The notes beneath the pieces were generated by a model that had not been told where the DNA came from, searched no databases, and saw nothing but the letters and a program-made list of their open reading frames with translations. Position numbers and translations under genes: made by a program. Shown here in pieces: positions 48,931-51,166 of a stretch of 51,166 nt of DNA (its first letter is position 1; every line of letters begins with the position of its first letter). Origin of the DNA: Lachnospiraceae bacterium (GTDB taxonomy: Bacteria; Bacillota; Clostridia; Lachnospirales; Lachnospiraceae). The DNA is taken from the NCBI GenBank assembly GCA_017938285.1, contig JAGBBW010000128.1:1-51166 (forward strand), written 5' to 3'.

Positions 48931-50955
48931 TTATTTTTTCTTCTTCATTACTACAAAACCTGCACCAGCGGCTGCAATCACTACAACTACGATTACAACA
49001 ATCACAATTGGAGACATGCCGCCTTCTGCGTCAGCATCCGTATCAACTGCAGGAGCTTCCGTTGGAGCTGCTGTAGGAGCCTTGGTTGCTTCCGGTGCTT
49101 CGGTTGGAGCTGCTGTAGGAGCTGCTGTTGGAGCTTCGGTTACTTCCGGTGCCGGAGCCTCAGTTGGTTCCGGAGTAACTTCCGGTGCAGCATCTGCTGC
49201 CTTGTCATAGTTAAATCCGGTTACATCAAAGGTGATTGTGATATCCTTTGCAGGAATCATACCAGCCATGTTATAAGTGTTTGTTAATTCCTTGTTCCAG
49301 ATATTGATAAAGAGAACCTTATACCAGTCTTTGGAATCAGGGTCAGTAAAGCCTTCGCTGAATTCCATGACATTCTTGCCATCAAAATCAACCTTGATGT
49401 TGGAAAGGGTAATTTCTCCGGAGTTAGGAATATCTGTAGATACGAATAACAGGTTCAGGGCAGAAGCTGCTGCTGCACCATCCGCACTTGTAAAATCAAA
49501 ATCCTTTAAGGATACAGTATATGTACCATTACCTGCAAGTACGGTATCTGTGATGACACCATCCTTCTTTACCAGACCTAATGTAGCATCTGCAATGCTG
49601 ATCTGGCCGAATGCATCCGGATTTTCTGCGGAATCCTTACCATATGTTGCATCATCCCATGCATTACGGAATGCCCAGGTATCTGCTGTCTGCACACCAA
49701 TGTATGCATTGTAAGTACCATCAAGATCCGCCTTTGGACCTTCTACTACTTCTTCAATTACACCATAAACCTTGTTGATGGTAATGGTATATTCCACATT
49801 GGTATGACCTGCTAATAATTCACCTGGAATGAAGTGTTCACCCCATTCATTATAACCACCCTTTAAGCGGAGTGTTCTTGTTACAGGATGATCTTCTGTT
49901 CCTTCGTACCAGGAATCCACATCCTTTAATGTTAAGTCAATCTTATCTGTAACATCTGTACCATCAATGGTAACCTTGTCAATGGTATAATCCACCAGAT
50001 ACTTATCCACACCGTCTTCTGCTTCTGGAAGAACCAGTGTAGGTGCCAGCCACCAGGTATGGTGAACCGGAGCGGTATATGTATGGCTGATTGTTACTGT
50101 ATCGCCAGCCTTTGCTGTTACGGCATTACCTGCCACATCACCCTTATCAGTGGAACCATTTGCATACGTTAAATCCCAGGCATCTGCTGTACTTTCTGCA
50201 GTACCGGCAAGGAACATGGTAAATTCACCATCATAAATAATTTCATTGGAAACGGTAGGAGCTACCGGAGCAATGCTGTTTAATGTAACTGTAATTTCAA
50301 GTTCTGTCCAGCCGGTAGGAACTTCTGCCAGATACTTGTCTGCCCATTCATTGTAACCACCCGCAAGACGAATAGATTCCTCTGCGCTAAATGTACCTGT
50401 ACCTTCATACCACCAGGAACCTCTGTCCGGATTCAGGCTGAAATCAACTTCCTGAATAAATTCTTCGCCATCAAACTTCATGGAGTCGATGGTAACATCC
50501 ATTTCACCAACACCACTTACAAGCATAACTGGAGCAAACCAGTAAGTCTTTGTAACTTCATTTGGCATTACAATCTTAATCGTTTCTGTCTCGCCAGCAG
50601 AAATCATTGCCTTTGTAGCAACAATTTCACCAGCATAATCTGCTGTATTTTCAAATACCAGATCCCATGTGCCAGCTGCATTTTCCGCACCAATACCGAT
50701 AAACATTTCGATTTCTTCCGGTAATTCTACTGCGTTTACTGTACCGCCTGCTGCTTCAGATTCGGATTCGATTTTGTTTAATGTATAAGTAAAGGACAGC
50801 TCGGTATAGCCCTTCGGACCTTCTGCCATGAACTTGTCGCCCCACTCATTGTATCCACCTGCAAGACGAATTGCCTGTGTATCTGTGTAATCACCAGTAC
50901 CTTCGTACCACCATGGACCGTCCGCACGGGCATTCATATTTACCTGGTCAATCAC
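48931..50955 (-). CDS. Cell-surface repeat protein, C-terminal part
   Basis: 674 codons downstream of an in-frame TAA; the frame continues that of 50959-51166, so this is the C-terminal part of a larger protein. If made alone it would begin at GTG 50955, without a good ribosome site or signal. Three repeats of about 166 residues start with W(W)YEGT (15, 181, 349) and share RLAGGYNEW. A divergent module (about 405-585: NAYIGV, GNGTYTVSL, LSNIKVDFDG) resembles part of the GH5 protein. A Pro/Thr/Glu stalk (590-645), one membrane segment (649-670) and KKKK end it. Probably a surface carbohydrate-binding protein. Confidence 0.75.
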   Translation of the reverse strand: MIDQVNMNARADGPWWYEGTGDYTDTQAIRLAGGYNEWGDKFMAEGPKGYTELSFTYTLNKIESESEAAGGTVNAVELPEEIEMFIGIGAENAAGTWDLVFENTADYAGEIVATKAMISAGETETIKIVMPNEVTKTYWFAPVMLVSGVGEMDVTIDSMKFDGEEFIQEVDFSLNPDRGSWWYEGTGTFSAEESIRLAGGYNEWADKYLAEVPTGWTELEITVTLNSIAPVAPTVSNEIIYDGEFTMFLAGTAESTADAWDLTYANGSTDKGDVAGNAVTAKAGDTVTISHTYTAPVHHTWWLAPTLVLPEAEDGVDKYLVDYTIDKVTIDGTDVTDKIDLTLKDVDSWYEGTEDHPVTRTLRLKGGYNEWGEHFIPGELLAGHTNVEYTITINKVYGVIEEVVEGPKADLDGTYNAYIGVQTADTWAFRNAWDDATYGKDSAENPDAFGQISIADATLGLVKKDGVITDTVLAGNGTYTVSLKDFDFTSADGAAAASALNLLFVSTDIPNSGEITLSNIKVDFDGKNVMEFSEGFTDPDSKDWYKVLFINIWNKELTNTYNMAGMIPAKDITITFDVTGFNYDKAADAAPEVTPEPTEAPAPEVTEAPTAAPTAAPTEAPEATKAPTAAPTEAPAVDTDADAEGGMSPIVIVVIVVVVIAAAGAGFVVMKKKK

Positions 50956-50958
50956 TTC

Positions 50959-51166
50959 TTAGCCATCAATCGTGATGGAGTTCATCGTAAAATCAACATT
51001 TCCAACACCTTCCGCTACAATAACCGGTGCTACAAACCATGTGGTAACTACTTCTTCCGGCATTACCACGCTGACTGTTACAGTTTCACCTTCCGAAACC
51101 ATAGCTGTTGTTCCGGTAACATTCTTTGTATCAGAGCCTGTTCCATTGTAATACTGCATATCCCAG
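50959..51166 (-). CDS. Cell-surface repeat protein, upstream fragment (partial)
   Basis: Continues beyond the right edge. About 68 codons of another repeat unit (TVSVVMPEEVVTTWFVAPVIVAEGVGNVDFTMNSITIDG), homologous to residues 128-163 of the downstream part. It stops at TAA 50961-50959, exactly where the sister unit has Glu (DGEEF against DG-stop-EV), so a single GAA-to-TAA change would explain it. The true start lies outside the window. Confidence 0.7.
   Translation of the reverse strand, partial: WDMQYYNGTGSDTKNVTGTTAMVSEGETVTVSVVMPEEVVTTWFVAPVIVAEGVGNVDFTMNSITIDG

Overview
The window looks like a chromosome segment of a gut Lachnospiraceae-type Clostridium relative (low-to-mid GC Firmicutes). 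Signs are strong AAGGAGG ribosome binding sites, many TTG/GTG starts, Gram-positive lipoprotein signals, LplB/LplC/YesN-type sugar uptake genes, a clade-II single-chain PurL, LuxS, and a complete XrtG exosortase cluster. No rRNA or tRNA gene was found. Most genes are on the minus strand.

Layout. 0.1-3.2 kb: an ApbE flavinyltransferase lipoprotein (+) converges on and overlaps a LicD plus glycosyltransferase pair. 3.2-6.7 kb: an ArsB/NhaD-type permease, a zinc-ribbon/HTH/zinc-ribbon protein and a chemoreceptor. 6.7-18.8 kb: an accessory region built of duplicated pieces. It holds two more copies of the ribbon-HTH-ribbon gene (one a pseudogene), each divergent from a small XRE-like regulator; two Thr/Pro-rich lipoproteins (one with a 42-bp tandem repeat); a RelB-YoeB module whose toxin has lost its catalytic C-terminus through an in-frame TGA; a chimeric antitoxin relic; a NERD protein; an Rpn-type nuclease; two tiny CRISPR arrays sharing leader and trailer but with no cas genes; a group II intron 3' remnant; and dispersed hairpins. 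18.9-31.1 kb: mostly housekeeping and metabolism, namely purL (with a MITE-like insertion bearing an 8-bp target duplication in its leader), a Fic protein, a LysR-HAD-luxS run, a second chemoreceptor, two small unknown genes and a cytoplasmic alpha-L-fucosidase.

31.1-36.2 kb: an XrtG exosortase locus. It encodes a secreted substrate with a C-terminal GAPTG/TM/basic sorting tail, two proteins related to 6-pyruvoyl-tetrahydropterin synthase (one carrying an acidic linker and a membrane anchor), the exosortase XrtG with Cys-Arg-His, and a processive membrane glycosyltransferase fused in frame to a membrane sensor-like module. Its chemistry is, to my knowledge, not experimentally established, and it is the best candidate here for an undescribed system. 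36.2-48.7 kb: a polysaccharide uptake/degradation locus: a YesN-type response regulator, two paralogous solute-binding lipoproteins, a GH5 lipoprotein, an esterase, a YesL-type protein and the permeases LplC and LplB (LplB with an unusual extra N-terminal membrane domain). No sensor kinase and no ABC ATPase are in the window. 48.9 kb to the end: a large cell-surface repeat protein interrupted by an in-frame TAA; its 5' end lies outside the window.

How they may fit together (inference): the right half is specialised for sensing, cutting, importing and perhaps displaying or building polysaccharide at the cell surface, while 6.7-18.8 kb is a decaying defence/toxin-antitoxin patchwork.
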